A DNA stretch of 64,000 nucleotides. Origin: Corbicula japonica. Its lineage: Eukaryota > Mollusca > Bivalvia > Venerida > Cyrenidae. This document shows, one piece after another, positions 46,513 through 60,960 of this stretch. Positions within the stretch are counted from its first letter, which is position 1; every line of letters starts with the position of its first letter. The position numbers and the translations under genes were made by a program. The DNA is taken from positions 19,443 to 83,442 of the forward strand of contig JAZAYU010001124.1 of assembly GCA_038501625.1 (NCBI GenBank), read 5' to 3'. Below the pieces are notes generated by a model, which saw only the letters and a list, made by a program, of their open reading frames with translations, had not been told where the DNA came from and did no database searches.

Positions 46513-48722
46513 CGTCTTTTAAATTATTAATAGATCTAGATCTATTTTATAAAAATAACTCATCATTTCCTTGTTTTGTGTTGTTTTTTTTCAGACTAGA
46601 ATACACCAATTTACCTCTTCTCGCGAAATCAAGTGATATTCTGTTTGAAGTTATTTAAGTTCAATATCATAACTTGTCTAAATCCTCCAACGGAACATAC
46701 TAAAGTATGATGGCTTCAAATGATCTACAGCTAGAAAGAATGTAAAGAAAAAAATATTTGTATTTACATTTTCCTTAACATTCCATCGTTGCAACCATTT
46801 GTTTCAAAACATTTCCGCTAAACATCATGTACACGCGTAACCGTCTTTGTTTTAAATAGTGTGAATAGCTACTTTTGGTTTATTTTAGATTGCATGATAT
46901 GATCACGTATTCAATGACGTAATGTCAAAAAAATGGGTCAGCAAGTATGGAAAGCTCGGTCTACATGTGTTGTGTTATTAATTATAGTTATTATGTGTAA
47001 TTAAAATTACGTTATATTTGTTGCTTTAGCTTCTTGACCATATTATAAATTCAATATTTTTTAATATAATGTTCGTATAAAACTCATGCTGTTTTTTATT
47101 TCTTTAATATATGCATATCAGGAATCGCCACAGTCACACAAAACAGCCTCCACACGCAGCAAAAAAGAAGAGAGGAAGAGAGAGAGAGAGAGATACCGCA
47201 TTGGAACGGTCAGTGGCAAAACAAATTGCCACTGGGGGTTTAAACCAGGTTCTAGAGTGCACTAACCTTACACTTGCCTAAACCGGTTCTCGTATCACAA
47301 AACAAGTACAAGATGTCTTGGTGAGATAACTCGAGCCCAACCATCGGCTCAACAATGTTGCATGCAATTTAAGCTAATAGCATTGCAAAGCCAAAGGGTG
47401 GGTACTCAATGATCTTACCGAGACCAGAGCACCTGGAGTATAATCAGCAAGAACATGATGACAGGGATAAAGGAAACAAATCGAGCTTCTATGTTCTTTT
47501 AAGAAAAGATTTCCCCATAAACCTTCATAAACTCTTAAACCCCTGCCACTGTCGTGCAACCAAAATGGTAAGCATAATGATCAACTGTAGATGGGTAAAT
47601 CACCAGGCCTTCAGAGCGCTGTAAAATATCATGCTGGTAACCTTTCTTTTTAAATTTGCAGATGGTTTTTACGAATACCCGGGAAAAATTAACTTCAACT
47701 TTTATCTTCTTAAGTTTACATATTAAATCTCCATAAAAAAACTGGCTGTGAAAAACCTTGTTGCAATAGTGATTTTATACTGCACCTGTATTTCTGACTT
47801 AGATCTGGGTATCGGCGATAAAACTTGCAAAAGGTTTTCCTTAATTTGTGATACCGATAACCTTTTTAAATAGTTTTTCTGTGATGCAAAGAATACGTTC
47901 ATGGAAATCATTCACATCGTTGCAAGCCCTTGAAAAGCGAACAAGCTGTGAGATATAAACCCCGCAAGATGTTGCACGAGCAACAACGCCGTCCATAAAC
48001 GGAAAATTTACTATATTAAAATTAAAAGGAAGAGATCATTTCTGATAAACATAAATTTCACCTTTTAATATATATTTTTAATTTTCAATGATAATAACAA
48101 TTAGCCCATGTTCATCTTGGTTATGTAGACCGTGCTTTCAAATGTAATCGATACTCGCTGAAATTTGCTTCTGAAATCGCCGTAGATTCGCATGATTGTT
48201 TTAGAGGGATGAAAATATTTCTCGCGCCGAATCGTTTTTATACTCTATATATGCATAAACGTCTTTCGTGTTACTTTATTATGTTATCGGTTGTCTATCA
48301 GGTGAATTAATGAGTCCAAATATTTTTCAATCCGAAGAATTGAGCAAATTAAATTAAGTCTTCACTTGGTAGATTTTGAGAATTTAATTAGAAATAGTCA
48401 AGCGAACTGCGTATCATCGCCTTCACATACGCTCATAATACAATAGTAATGCGCTTACTTCACTATTCAAACCCATCAAGGCGGCACGTAGATTGAAAAT
48501 TTCCCATATTAGTATAGAAACCGATACTTTGCCGTAAATTGATTATTATAAATAAAAGAAATCAAGATAATCATGTAAATATCTAAGCAATTTAATCTAT
48601 CATTGTTTAGCCAACGATATATGCTCTAGATAGTTATAAGTTATAACACATTAAATGAAAATAAGTCAATGCGGGTGACAGGTCGAGCTGTACACCTTCC
48701 TTTTTTTGTGTTCGCAAATGGT
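46513..48722. other. Left interior of copy A', no established gene
   Basis: Co-linear with 15,286-17,514. One difference is a one-base change in an A run near 47,740 that breaks the 125-codon frame open in A. Confidence 0.45.
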
Positions 48723-48885
48723 ATTGCCCCTACTGGGAATCGAACTAGAACATTACGACGACAGCGCATAGCCATGTAAAAATGACAACACTACCGGTAC
48801 CTCTCCAAGAACTATGCGCGGATAACTACTGACTGCGAGGCTAGCCATGTAAATCCTCTTACTCTACTGACTGAGCTAGCCAGGA
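48723..48885 (-). repeat. tRNA-derived (SINE-like) pseudo-tRNA, copy A'
   Basis: Counterpart of 17,515-17,675, with both boxes and the expanded middle unchanged. Confidence 0.6.
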
Positions 48886-49531
48886 CAACCGAAACAAAAG
48901 GTTGTGCGGATAACCTTGCAACGTTTTTAAGTTTCGGATCAAGAGTTATGCACATGCAGTTTCGAGGCCATTTTCAATACCCACAATTATATCAAAAAAA
49001 TGAATAAGAATACATGACAAACCACTGGTTACCAGGAATATAACTGTAAACAAGAATACACAGTTACTATAATAGTTACGAGACTGCATTTCAACATTTA
49101 CCTTTGGCGGCGAAATCTGTTTAGAGGTAGTGAATTTTTACTATAAGTTTTACGACATTTGATAAAGAAATATGAAGAAGTGACAAAGTGATGTTTTCCT
49201 GTCAAAAGGCAAGAACAGTTACGAAAGTGTCCATGAAAAAACAGATGTCACACTCGGAGTTGATTGCAATGATCGGTTCATTGTTTTTAAGAATGGGGTG
49301 AGCTAACATTATATGTGTACGTCATCAATTTCCAGTAAAACATTATTTCTAATGATGTATTCTAATAAACTTTATCTGCTTGATTAAATAACATGCATAT
49401 ATACACAAACAAGCCTTATAACAAACACAACAGGTTAATTTATGAATTTATTACCAAATTCAGAATCAATAGCAAGAATTTGTTTCAACAAATATAACAA
49501 AAACAATCTTAAAATAATATTTTAAAGTTTG

Positions 49532-50910
49532 AGTAATACAAGAGGGTCTATAGGACCCTGGGTTGCTCACTGTTGACTGCTCAATGCTTGCAAGAGTTTT
49601 GTGCAAGTTTGGTAAAGTCAAGACAAAAATAAATCTGCTATTGTAGAGAAAATGTCAAAATAGCTTACTTTGGATCTTTCAAGGGCCATAACTCTGGAAC
49701 CCATTATAAAATCTAGCTGGTTCAAGAAAGGAACTGAGATCTTACAGTAACTCAAGTATTGTACAAGTCTGATTAAATTCAAACAAGAGCTGTAACTTGA
49801 AATTGACATATGCCCCAGAAATGCAGCTTTGAAATAGAATCGGTATACATATGTAGTAAAAATATGCCTTTGGAAGTTAAATAGTAAAGAGTAAGGGCCC
49901 ATAACCCTTGCAACAAGAGGGTCCATAGGACCCTGGGTCACTCACCTGTCAACAACTACTCAATGGTTGTAAGAGTTGTTTGCATGTTTGGTAAAATCGA
50001 GTAAAAAAATAAAGCTGCTATTGTGGAGAAAAAGTTAAAATAGCTTACTTTGGCTTTTTCAAGTGCCATAACTCTGGAATTCATTATGGAATGTAGCTGG
50101 TTCAAAAAAGGAACCAAAGTCTTATAGTAACTCAAATATTGTACAAGATTAATTAAATTCAAATAAAAATGAAGCTGATATTGAGCAGACAACGTCTAAA
50201 TAGTAAATTTCTGCACTTTCAGTGGCCATAACTCTGGATCCCGTAATGCAATATTGCAATTTCAAAAAAAAGAACCAACATCTTATGGTAACGAAAGTGA
50301 ATATCAGACCAAAATTAAGACCACTAGTGTGCAGAGAAGCTTTTATTATAACTTGAATTAGTCGCCAAGTGTTCAAGGTCACATCACCTAGTCTATAACT
50401 TGACCTAGATATCATTGAGATAAACATCCTGACCAAGCTCTTGAAAAAAGAGGACCAAAATTAAGACCTCTAGAGTGCTGACAAGCTTTTTTTTATAATT
50501 TGACCTAGTGACCCAGTTACGAACATGATATTTTTATGATAAGCGTTCTTAACAAGTTTGAAGAGGATCCCACCAAAATTAAGACTGTTAGAGTACAGAG
50601 AAGCTTTTTTATCATTTGACCTTGTGACCTAGTTTTTACTAAGTTTGAAGAAGTTCTGACCAAAAATTAAGACCGCTAGAGTACGAACAAGCTTGTCTAT
50701 AATTTGACCTAGTGACCTAGATTTCAATGTAACATGACCCAGTTTAGCATTTGACCTAGATTTCATTGAGATTTACATTCTGATTAAGTTTAAAGAGGAT
50801 GCCACCAAAATTAAGACCTTTCAAGTGCGAATAAGCTTTTTCTTTAATTTTACATAGTGACCTTGTTTTCAAGGTCACGTGGCCCAGTTACGAACATGAC
50901 CTAGATATCA
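49532..50910. repeat. Bivalve-type dispersed repeat tract, copy A'
   Basis: Counterpart of 18,320-19,480. About 50,489-50,708 ('ttttttttataatttgacc' to 'cttgtctataatttgacc') is missing from A, where 'gacaagct' joins directly to 'agtgacctag'. Deletion in A between short similar repeats is the simple reading. Confidence 0.65.
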
Positions 50911-52924
50911 TTATGTTTCAGGTGGGCTAATAATGAAAATTAATCTGTCAAATTTCAATTCTGCACATATTACTTTCTTCAGTCATTGGTAATAGCAATA
51001 CAAATAACAGTTTAATTTTAGTATGGAGTAAAACATTCTCTGCTGTTTGGGAGCATGGATACATTGCACTATTTCTTTCTTCTGAGGTTCTTTTCCAAGG
51101 GCACTGATCTTGTTGGTGCACTGATCTTGTACAGATGTAATCTTTGTTTTAAGCCTTTAGTTACAGCTGCAAAAATATGAAAACATTTTAATTATTCTAA
51201 CATTTGTTCATCAATTTTTCTATAAAATAGTTAATTAATAAATTTCAAATTTCATTCAGTTTTAAGATGTTATTAACCATACAAATTGTCAAAGGGTTTT
51301 TTTATCTATCAAACATGTATCAAAATCACTTCTAATATCAGGAAGAGTTGAATAAGAAATTTTGATATATTATAAGAACAACAAACAAGAAGTGCCACAA
51401 TGTGACGAAACCTGTACCAGGTTTTCAAAGACTGTGTATAGACACCTGAGTAGAATTCAAATTTGCATCTTGATAAGCTACCCATACATCAAGTTTGGTA
51501 TCAATATGTCACAGATTACTCAAGTTATCTTGCGGGAACAAAATTTGTATTTTACAGCATTGACTTTGACTTTGTTCACAGAAAACTAGATAGCAATTTA
51601 AAGTTGCATCTTAAAATAAGTTACCTACATACTAAGAATGGTGTAGATCTAAATATGTCAAAACAAACTCAAGGTATTACGCAGAAAATGAATTTCTATT
51701 TGAGCCAAATATGACATTTACCTGATTGCAGACATCTAGGTAGCAATCGCAGCTTAAGACTTGGTAAAAGCTACCCACAAATTAAGTTTGGTGTATGTAG
51801 ATCAGAGCAAACTCAAGTTATTATGCAGAAACAGGAAATTTGTTTTTGGCATTTTGATATAAGCTACCCATACACCTAGTTTGGTGTAAATAGGTCACAT
51901 CCAACACAAGTAATTATGTGAAAACTGAATTTCTATTCTAATTAACAGTGCATGAGATTTGAGTCTGGTCTCTAGTTTTAGTTTTATGATCTTGGGCCCA
52001 GATGTTGCCTTATATGTATAATTCATTTTGATAAGGTAGAACATTTAAATCTGATTTGGAAGGCTCTCGTTTGACTCTTGAGCTCAAGCAATCTTCTTTG
52101 CAATTGATTTTGCTGTTTCCAAATCAAAAAGGAAGTACTGATTCGTCAAATATAATATTAAGTATTGCTATAAGAATATTACAGTGAATGCATCACTTGA
52201 TAATTATGAGATTGGAACATCATGGTTTTTGATTCACCATACAAACATGTTAAAAGCTTGTCATGATCAAACAACAGAAAGATGACAAGTCAAAATACCA
52301 TTAGTCATTTTCCTTGCCATGGCCTTTCTCCAACATTCATGTCATGTCTTTTATGTTTTCCGTGGTTGGTTTGGAAATTCTCTTATTCTTGAAGTGTCCT
52401 ATTGCAGCAGTCATCTACAATAACACAATCAAAATTAACTTCTCTATGTTAAATTGTATATTACCTAAAGTTTGCAAGTCAACAAGAATATTTTTACAGT
52501 TTCTTTCTTTACCCCTGATTAATGACTAATTCAACAATTTAGAAAAATGTTTTAACAATTTGTAATGTGTTTACAAGGTTAATTATAATTTGAATGGGAT
52601 ATCTTGAATGTAAACATGAGCCAGTAGGAAACAACTGCACGCTCGACTATTCGAATAGTTCAACATAAAGCACATTTTCAATTGGGCTTCATTTAAACTG
52701 GGGAGCGAGTCAAGAGTTTATTACACCCCCCCCCCCCCCAAACACACGCACATGAAAAAAACTTTCTTTATCTATGTTAAGAAATAAATTAATTATAATT
52801 AATTTATTCTTTAACTTATTTTTGAGTGTTAACACAACCCAGCCCATACACGCCTGATCCCACACCTATCTATCCACTATCCCTGCCCACCTCCAAAACT
52901 CCACTCCTCTCAATCACTCAACAC
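50911..52924. other. Interior of copy A' with the empty TA site
   Basis: Non-coding, co-linear with 19,481-22,020 less the TA element; the unoccupied TA is 52,201-52,202. Confidence 0.6.
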
Positions 52925-53390
52925 CTAGTGTAGTGTAGTTTAGTTTAGGTGTAATAAAGTGTAGTATAGTAAAGTATGTGTAGAGTAGTGTAGTGCAGTG
53001 GAATGCAGTACGTACAGTACAGTATAAAGTATAGTTTAGTTAACAGTATAGTGTTGCATAGTATAATAAAGTATAAAGTAAAATATAGTACAGTATATGG
53101 TATGGTATGTTATAGTTTAGTAGTATGGTATGGTTTGGTATGGTACAGAACGGTACAGTATAGAATAGTAAAAGGTATAGTATATATAGTATAGTGTAGT
53201 ATATTGTGTAGTGTAGTGTAGTGTAGTGTAGTGTAGTGTACAGCACATTACAGTACAGTTCAGTAGTATTATGGTATGGTATGGTATGGTATGGTATGGT
53301 ATGGTATGGTATGGTATGGTATGGTATGGTGTATAGTGTAGTATAGTAGAGTGTGGTGTGGTGTGGTATGGTATGTCATGGTATACACAT
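52925..53390. repeat. Simple-repeat tract, copy A', with empty hAT site
   Basis: 'gtagt' and TATGG (about 53,270-53,331) repeats. The single TAGTAAAG at 52,967-52,974 is the pre-insertion target of the hAT element in A. Repeat counts differ from A. Confidence 0.85.
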
Positions 53391-53398
53391 TCTTACTA

Positions 53399-56300
53399 TC
53401 AGGTCATCATTGGATTCTCCACTTTAAACTGCACATAGAGAGCTTCTTTTCCCAATTCTACCTGAAAAAATAGCATAGATTAAATATTAGATATATATAT
53501 TATATTTTGCAGCAATAATAACAGTGTGTTATTTCTTAGAAAATTTGACCTCAACAGATATACTCACAAAAAATCAAAAAAATTAATCATAACTTCAAGA
53601 CTGCCAATATGTCAATATTAATGATATTCTAAAATAATCATTTTTTACTTTTATGCAATGAGGATTAATGGTAAAAAATCATAATTTTACTTGTATAGTT
53701 CCAAAAAAAGGTGTAAGTCTATTTTAGCCAAAATCTTCCATCCTATGGATGACCAGTGTAGATCATGTTCAGCCTGCAGATTCATTCAGCCTCAACAGGA
53801 TCTACACTGTTCAGTTTTTAGTCTGGAATAACCTTATTAATATAAATGCAAACAAGAAGATGTTACAATGTAATGAAACCAGGTTTTCTTCATAAATGTC
53901 ATGGCATAACTATGACAAAATACACCCATCTCGTCCTTATTACTGCTATTTTGATGTCAGACAGCTATGTAAGGTTTCAAAGCTCCAACTTAAATGAGAA
54001 CTAGATGGGTGTTCAGTTAAACACTTGTGTCCACCTCGGGTGTTATGTTGAAAAAAAATGCAAGTAAAAAGTAAACTCCATTGAATGTGTCCTTGACCAA
54101 AAGAATTCGGCATCATCATGAGTATGTCATCATAAGCAATATTTGAAAGTTTCATGAAGAAATATTGAGAAATGGCAAAGTTATAGCAAACATTAAGTTT
54201 TTGTGTCAAAATCTAAGTACAAAAAGGGGCATAACTCCATCAAATGTGACAAAGACCTAAGAAAATTGTCATTAAGTTTTCATGATGGACAGACGGACGG
54301 ATGGACAAAGCGGTCCCTATGTATTGCCTTTCACACACATTAAACAACATATGGATAAAAAATAATAGCCAGCCTGAGGGTTTTCCAAAACAAAGAGACC
54401 TGGTAAAAATGTAGATCATTATCACACTGCACAGATGTGCAGGGTGTCTTAGTCATGGCAATTAAAATGAACTACCCTAACTGTAATATTTGAGCAATTT
54501 AATTGAATATGTTTCCTTATAATTATTCTCACCTATGCGAAAGCTGTCTTAAGACCGCAGCTTTACAACTTCCTCCTTCAAGTCTATGTTTTCTTTCCCG
54601 AGCAACTCTACTGCATTCTGTACTTGAACAATCTGCTAATGAAAAACATTTCAGATCAGTCAGAACATCTCTGCTGTTTGATCATATTCCTAATGAATAG
54701 AAAACAAACAGAGTTGATCATGCTTAGAGAGCACAGGAAGTGCCTTTCAATCTAGATCTAAACTGTTCTTGCATTTATTAGAAGTTGTATCTATGGGTAA
54801 AATATGTTTCAATTATGTTTTGTCATTGACCACTAAATACAAATAATAGTTAGCTTTGTGCTTATGAGTCTCTTTAAAGTTTGACAGAATTTGTGTAAAC
54901 TTGAATAAAGTAACTCAAATTCAGTCATAATTGTTTTTATTTATTAATAAACCCCAAATGATCAATCATTTACACTGAAAATGTGATAGTTTCTCAATAT
55001 TCTTGTCAAAACTAAAACCTTTTATATGCAATTTTACCCATTTTACTGAAATAACATGGTCATTGACTGTCACTTTAAAGGTTGGCATGGTTATGGTCAC
55101 TTTAAATGAAACAAAAAGTTATTTTGAGTGACCATGACCATGCCAACCTGTGAAGAGGACCATGACTGTGCAAACTTTTCAAGATGACTATAATGGAACT
55201 AGTCGCGTTTTCACGGCAGACGACTGATACTATACTATTGAATGATATTAACATTGACAAGACCGACTGACTTCCTGTAAAAGCACTCATACTTCTTTAT
55301 CAACTTACCATGGGGTAGAAAACAAAGTGCAAATTGCATAAGATTCCCCCACATTTGCCCTGGTTTAAACAATTTGGTCTTTCTGTGTTGACAGAATGTG
55401 TCTATTACTATACATAGTAGCTCATGGCAAACATGGGATGACTTAAGGCTAAGGTTCAACACTGTAAACATACATGATAGACCTACCTTAGTCTGCGTGC
55501 AAGCATTGTGTACCATCCATCAGGAAATCTGGCCTTGATTACAGTAATTTACACCATGGATCCTTCACTTTGGCAGCCCTACAACAAAGTATAGCAATTT
55601 TCATTCATTGGTGGTGGAGTTTTCATCCAAATTACTGGCAAATCTTTCTTAAATCCCTTAACTTTATCTATTTGATTCAAACTGAGGATAAAAAAACATA
55701 ACTTGACCCCTTGTTTACATTTAGACTGAAAATGAAAGTAAAAATAGCCTTTTTCCAGGTCTGAACTAAAATAATATATAATATAATAAAATAAAATATA
55801 TTATTATATAATCATACAAATAAAAATCAAAATTACCCCACTGTCTGAGTGTATGACCATTTACCTGTCACATGTCAAACTTTCATTAAAATATCTCCAA
55901 AAATGATGAAGATATTGAAAATACAGCGTTTCCTGAATTTTCCTTTTCCAATATGCTGTAATGCATGTATTTTACTACACTACAATTATCTCATTTTAAA
56001 ACTAATTGGATACTGTTTTTTTTAATCTGACTATAATTTATCTGAATAAAGATATAATGCAATTTAATAATACTTACATTTGAGACCAACAGGTTTTCAG
56101 TACACCCTTGAAAAGTTGTCTCCCTGCATTAAGAAGCTTTCTGATCTCTCCATGTATATAGGCATTGTCTGTTACATCCCAAAAAGCCTGAACAAGGATG
56201 AGTTGACCGAATTCGTTTTCCTTTTTTATCAGTCCCCTCTTGAACTTATCAGTTCCAAACAAAGCGCACAGACATGCTGCGGTGACAGTGCCAAAAGAAG

Positions 56301-58248
56301 CTCCTTGAAGAAGCTTGATACGAAGACTTCTGAAAAACAAAATATCTTAAGGCTTACATCATGAACATAGAATATAAAACATTAATAATTAGTATCTAGG
56401 GATCAAAACAAAAGCGTATCAAATGACTTTCTGATCAGGTTCTACACTGATTGCTTTTAGTCATTAGATTATTTATAACCAAAATCATTAGAATCCAGTG
56501 TAGATTCAGATTAGATAGCATGTATGTACTGGATGATCTGGACCAACACTGGTCACAGTTGCACACATGTTAAAAATAAAATGTATGCAATTTGCATATA
56601 ATTATGTACTCAAGGGTTGAGTTTTAAGTTCAAGTCATTTAAAAGGGGTATAACTCTAAAACAGAACTTATTAAATACAGATGACATTTTGTATAATATA
56701 TATAAATTACCTTCCATGTTACAAGAATCATTCAGTTTTTGGTTTAACTAAAATATTTGAAAGGATGATAGCTTTTCACTTGAAAATTAGGAAGATTCTG
56801 GCCTTTAAAATTTGAAAATTATGCATGATAATTGCTTTATTTGGGAAAACAAAACTCATTGAAGATGGGTGCTAATGTTAGTTTATAAATTTCAATTTTG
56901 AGTATTTAAGAGTTGTTTACTTTAATTTTTAAAGCATTTTATTTTTCTGATTTCAATTTTCAAACTCCTCAAAGGAATTAGATCTATTTTTGGACATCTT
57001 ACCTTGTATTTGGGAATAGGTGTATTATCTGCCACATTTTGGAAAAAACACTATATATTTTTGGATTGGGAAGTGGTCATATACAGGCCTCTGTTATATG
57101 AGGATGAAAAGACTTGGTGACATAACTACAAAAAATTAATAAGAAATTAAATTACTGTTCTTGTTTTCAGAACAAAGTCTTTGTTCATGCAAATATTCAT
57201 GTATTTGTCCTGTAGGACAAGCATTTAGCAACAGTCAGGTTATTAAACCTACAATCCTTGAATCTATGTATGCAACCTCTTTAAAAATTCCCAATTTCAG
57301 CAGGGGCCTTTTTCCCAAATACCCCTGAAAAAGCCCTGATATGCCCCCAGTAGCATAGTTTGTCATGATACAAATTTAAAATACCAGCACAGTGTTAAAA
57401 CAGCAACTCAAATCACAACTTAGTTCTAAGCAACATCATTGGGGGCCAGAAACAGTAAATAAAAAAATGAACATAAAAATCAAGTGAAGTAAACCTAACA
57501 ATAATATTAGATTATTATTAAGTACATGAATCACGATATATAAACACTGTGTTCTCATCGTACATTGTTTTTATTTTTATTGTTTTAGTAATTTTAATGT
57601 GTCCTGTATTTATATAAGATAATATTATCAATGTGACAGAATGTAAATACCAATTTTTATGACACATTGGAATAAAACTTTTGTATGTATTCCAATTATG
57701 ACACTTGGAATATAAATTTTGCATAATATTCCATAACTAAACCAAAACTCAGTACCAATTAGGGAAAACAAAATTAAAATGGGCCTAAAAAGCTAAACGC
57801 TTAGCATTATCCGGTGCTCCGGCTTCTAATCTACATGAACTACATGAATTATAAATAGCGGACTCAAGTGATCTGAGTGGAACATGAAGTTGAACATTTC
57901 CAGAAACAATCACATCCAAGCATCTTGTAAAGCAAAAATGCTATATTTTAAATTTTGCCTGCAGATTACTTTGGTTTAAAAACCACAGCACACACATTGT
58001 ATCCTCGAAAGACTGTTAAAAGGCAGACTCTTCATTTCTGCCAATGCAATAATGTCAAAACCAAAAAGTATCCAATTTTCTTAAAAAGGAGAATCAGGGT
58101 TTGAATTTTATATTCACCGTTCCACTAGCTCTGTCTTGTAAATGTGGCAATTCCTGATATGCATAGAATCTATTTCACTTTTTTCTACTTACAGAAATGA
58201 GTAATTACCCCATTACCTTGCCAAAACCGTTGAATCATTTCTCTCCAT
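53399..58248 (-). CDS. Spliced gene of unknown function, copy A'
   Basis: All exon candidates of the copy A gene are present with the same splice sites: 58,273-58,217 (ATG at 58,248), 57,037-57,003 (alternative), 56,329-56,078, 55,382-55,309, 54,635-54,533 and 53,461-53,399. Differences seen within exons are GCT TTC to GCT TTT in the main exon and CCG to CCA in the next one; both are silent in the frames used. Introns differ more, for example by a 17-bp deletion just upstream of the 55,382 acceptor. The gene therefore looks intact in both copies, but the sample of differences is too small to prove constraint. Confidence 0.5.
58021..58059. other. 39-bp segment present in A' only, resembling the start-exon boundary
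   Basis: Reads 'catttctgccaatgcaata' next to 'aaaaagtatccaattttct'. This parallels 'catttctctccattatagcc' ... 'aaaaatatccaatcttct' at the 5' exon (58,236-58,295). It looks like a diverged duplicate of that exon and its acceptor, partly deleted in A. Confidence 0.5.
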
Positions 58249-58596
58249 TATAGCCAATGCAATGATGTCTCAACTGAAAAATATCCAATCTTCTAAAAAT
58301 AAGTGGAACTTTTTGAAGTACTAGATCTTGATCTACAACATATACCGAAATAGATACGTATCATCAAGTAAAAGTAAGTTAATCAAATAATTTATTAACC
58401 CATTTAATTCGTCCAGAAAAGGGATTGGAATTTAGACTTCTAGATTTGCTAGGTCTCCTTAGAAATGGAAATTGGATTTAGTAGATCTATCTAATACGTC
58501 AGTAGCTAATGAAAATTTTATTATCTTCACCATCACAGGTCATTGCAATTTTTTTTTCGTTGAACTATTTCTATTTGTATATAAAGAAAAACTTAC

Positions 58597-58715
58597 CATA
58601 AAATTGATGTCAATATCCACCAACGCACATGTATTCAGTCTACACTGACTTGAATGAACTGGATTTTACGAACTCATTGACACGGCATAGATGACGTCAG
58701 AATGCCGCGCGTGAA
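58597..58715 (-). promoter_or_regulatory. Candidate 5' non-coding exon and promoter of the unknown gene (copy A')
   Basis: Donor and TGACGTCA block as in copy A, unchanged. Confidence 0.4.
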
Positions 58716-60290
58716 TTTTATGAATGAAATCTAAACTTCACTGGACAGAAAGCGACAAAATATATTTCGGGTACAATGTACAATTAATTTTTAAACCTTT
58801 TCTTCATAAAATACGTAAATTTGTCGGACAAGATGATTAAAATAATAATAATAATTATAATAACAGTATAAACAGTATAAATTCATAAAAGCAGCATTAA
58901 AAACTTAAAGGTGCCTTGTCACTTAACAGGACGAGAATATTAAGTGCTTTCAAATATCAAAATTTATTACTTAAACTTAAGAACACATCAAACAAAGTAG
59001 TTTTGATGTTATATTCTTTAACAGTCAAATTACTTTGCCGAAGTTGTTAAAGTGTTGTAAACACAGTAAAATTTACTGACAACATGTCCTGAAATTAACT
59101 GATTTGTCCAAAATTTCGGCGAAATTCGCCCCTGTTCAGACATTTATAGACATTACTCAGTATTACAATTATTATTAGTTACATGTGAGAAATTGAAGTA
59201 TAACACCCCAAAAACGTGAATAAGCAGCTTAAACTCTTTAACTTTTAGACAAAAAATAAAATGTTCCTGTTGCCACTTACCACCAGAGAAATAAGAGGCA
59301 CATTCGCATTTTCATAGACCAAATGAAATATATTTTTTTTACAAAAGTTTGTCCTATTTTTACGTGAGCAACTTCACAGGGGAGGGGGGGGGGGGGGGGG
59401 GGAGGAGGAGGTCGCGCACAACCATCAACGCTGGTGTAGCGAGAAAATTGTTTTGCAGATAAATATATTAATATGCTGCCGACGAAGATCTGTTTCTGTT
59501 ATATCATTGATTACCACTCTATCTATAAGTGGTGTCTCGCGCAAACTTCACACCAGTAGCGCAACCGCTACCGTAAAGGTTTGGCCAGTATTTTCCTTAA
59601 CACAGAAAACAGATTTAAACCAGTAACAGGGGATAAACAACGGAACGAATACTTTGTTTCTGCAGTGATATAGGACGAAAAATCAACTAAAACTGCAGGA
59701 AAATCGAAAAAAAACTTCACCTGACATTGAATTTCGCTCATTTCAGAGGCAGGATATGATCGTCATAACTAAACATTGCACTGGTATATTGTTTTCATAT
59801 TATATCAGAATACAGATAAATCAAACACGCATCGAATCACGTTCCCCGTTTTTTGTTCAAGAATTGCTTGATATTTCAATAAAAAACGAGTCAAAGCTGA
59901 CCACCTACCTTTCCGGGTCAAAATTAGCATAACATCGACAGTACCGTCACCTGACGTTTTCAGAAAACATTTTATAGAACGTATTACGAGAGTTCAGCTC
60001 GCGTTTTCTTCTATAAATCAGCAGAAGATGCATGACTCTTACAAGAAATGATTTCTTTTGCCAAATATTAACTACCCCGGTTGACTTTAAAGGACTAATG
60101 AATAGTATAACACCAGGCTGGACTGTATTTTTTTTTCGGAATCACAACAATATGCATCTACCGTGCAAAGCTGTGCGCGATTTAAAAAAAATAGCACAAT
60201 CTGTGCATTTCCAAGTAATACTTTCAAAACCTACCATTGGTGTCGGTTTCTTTTCGACCAGTGCTTTGCAAATTTGATATCATCTTTAAA
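58716..60290. other. Interior of copy A', non-coding, with G19 run
   Basis: Counterpart of 29,336-30,918; the G run is 59,384-59,402. Nothing else recognised. Confidence 0.45.
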
Positions 60291-60614
60291 GCCCGGATCA
60301 CACTGTCCCCGTATACAGCCCCGGTGCGTCCCGGTTTGGCCAACCGAATCCCCAACCGTAGCGACGCCGGGAAGAATTTCATTGAATCCGGATAAAAACA
60401 TGTTGAACCGGTGATCACCGGGGAGTGGCCCCGGTGGTGTTTAAAATTGTAAATCAATCGGGACTCGCCAGAAGCGAAACCAATGCCCGGCTTATTCCGG
60501 GGGAGTTCCGGAACATTAAACGGGTTGTATACCGCGGAAATGTGAACTTCGCTTCACGAATCTTCCCGGTCCACCGGCTACAAATTACCGGAAAGGGGAC
60601 ACTGTGATTGGCGC
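60291..60614. mobile_element. 324-bp GC-rich miniature element, copy A'
   Basis: Same length and ends as 30,919-31,242, again between TTAAA pentamers. Confidence 0.6.
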
Positions 60615-60705
60615 TTAAAAGAAGTAAAAAAATGAGTACACTTACTTCGATGAAGCCCTATCTTCCAATTCTCTGCTATTGAAACGCGAATCAAAAAAAA
60701 GAACG

Positions 60706-60960
60706 TAGGGCCTTACGGAATTCCGTTTGGGCCATCGTTGTTTCGCACTTTCGACCTCTTGGGCGAGAACACGAATACGCGAAATCACGATGCGAGATCG
60801 CGAAACAACGATGCGAGATCGCGAAAACACGATGCGAGGTCGCGAGAGTACGATGCGAGAACGCGATATTAATATATCGTGTTTTCGCGTTTTCGTGTTC
60901 TCGCTCTTGAAGTCGACAGGGCAAAACAACGATGGCCTCAACGGAACACCGTAGGGCCTA
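60706..60960. mobile_element. 255-bp foldback element with 21-bp minisatellite, copy A'
   Basis: Same arms and four 21-bp units (60,787-60,870) as in A. The longer minus frame here (157 codons) arises from one base difference and is not a gene. Confidence 0.7.
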
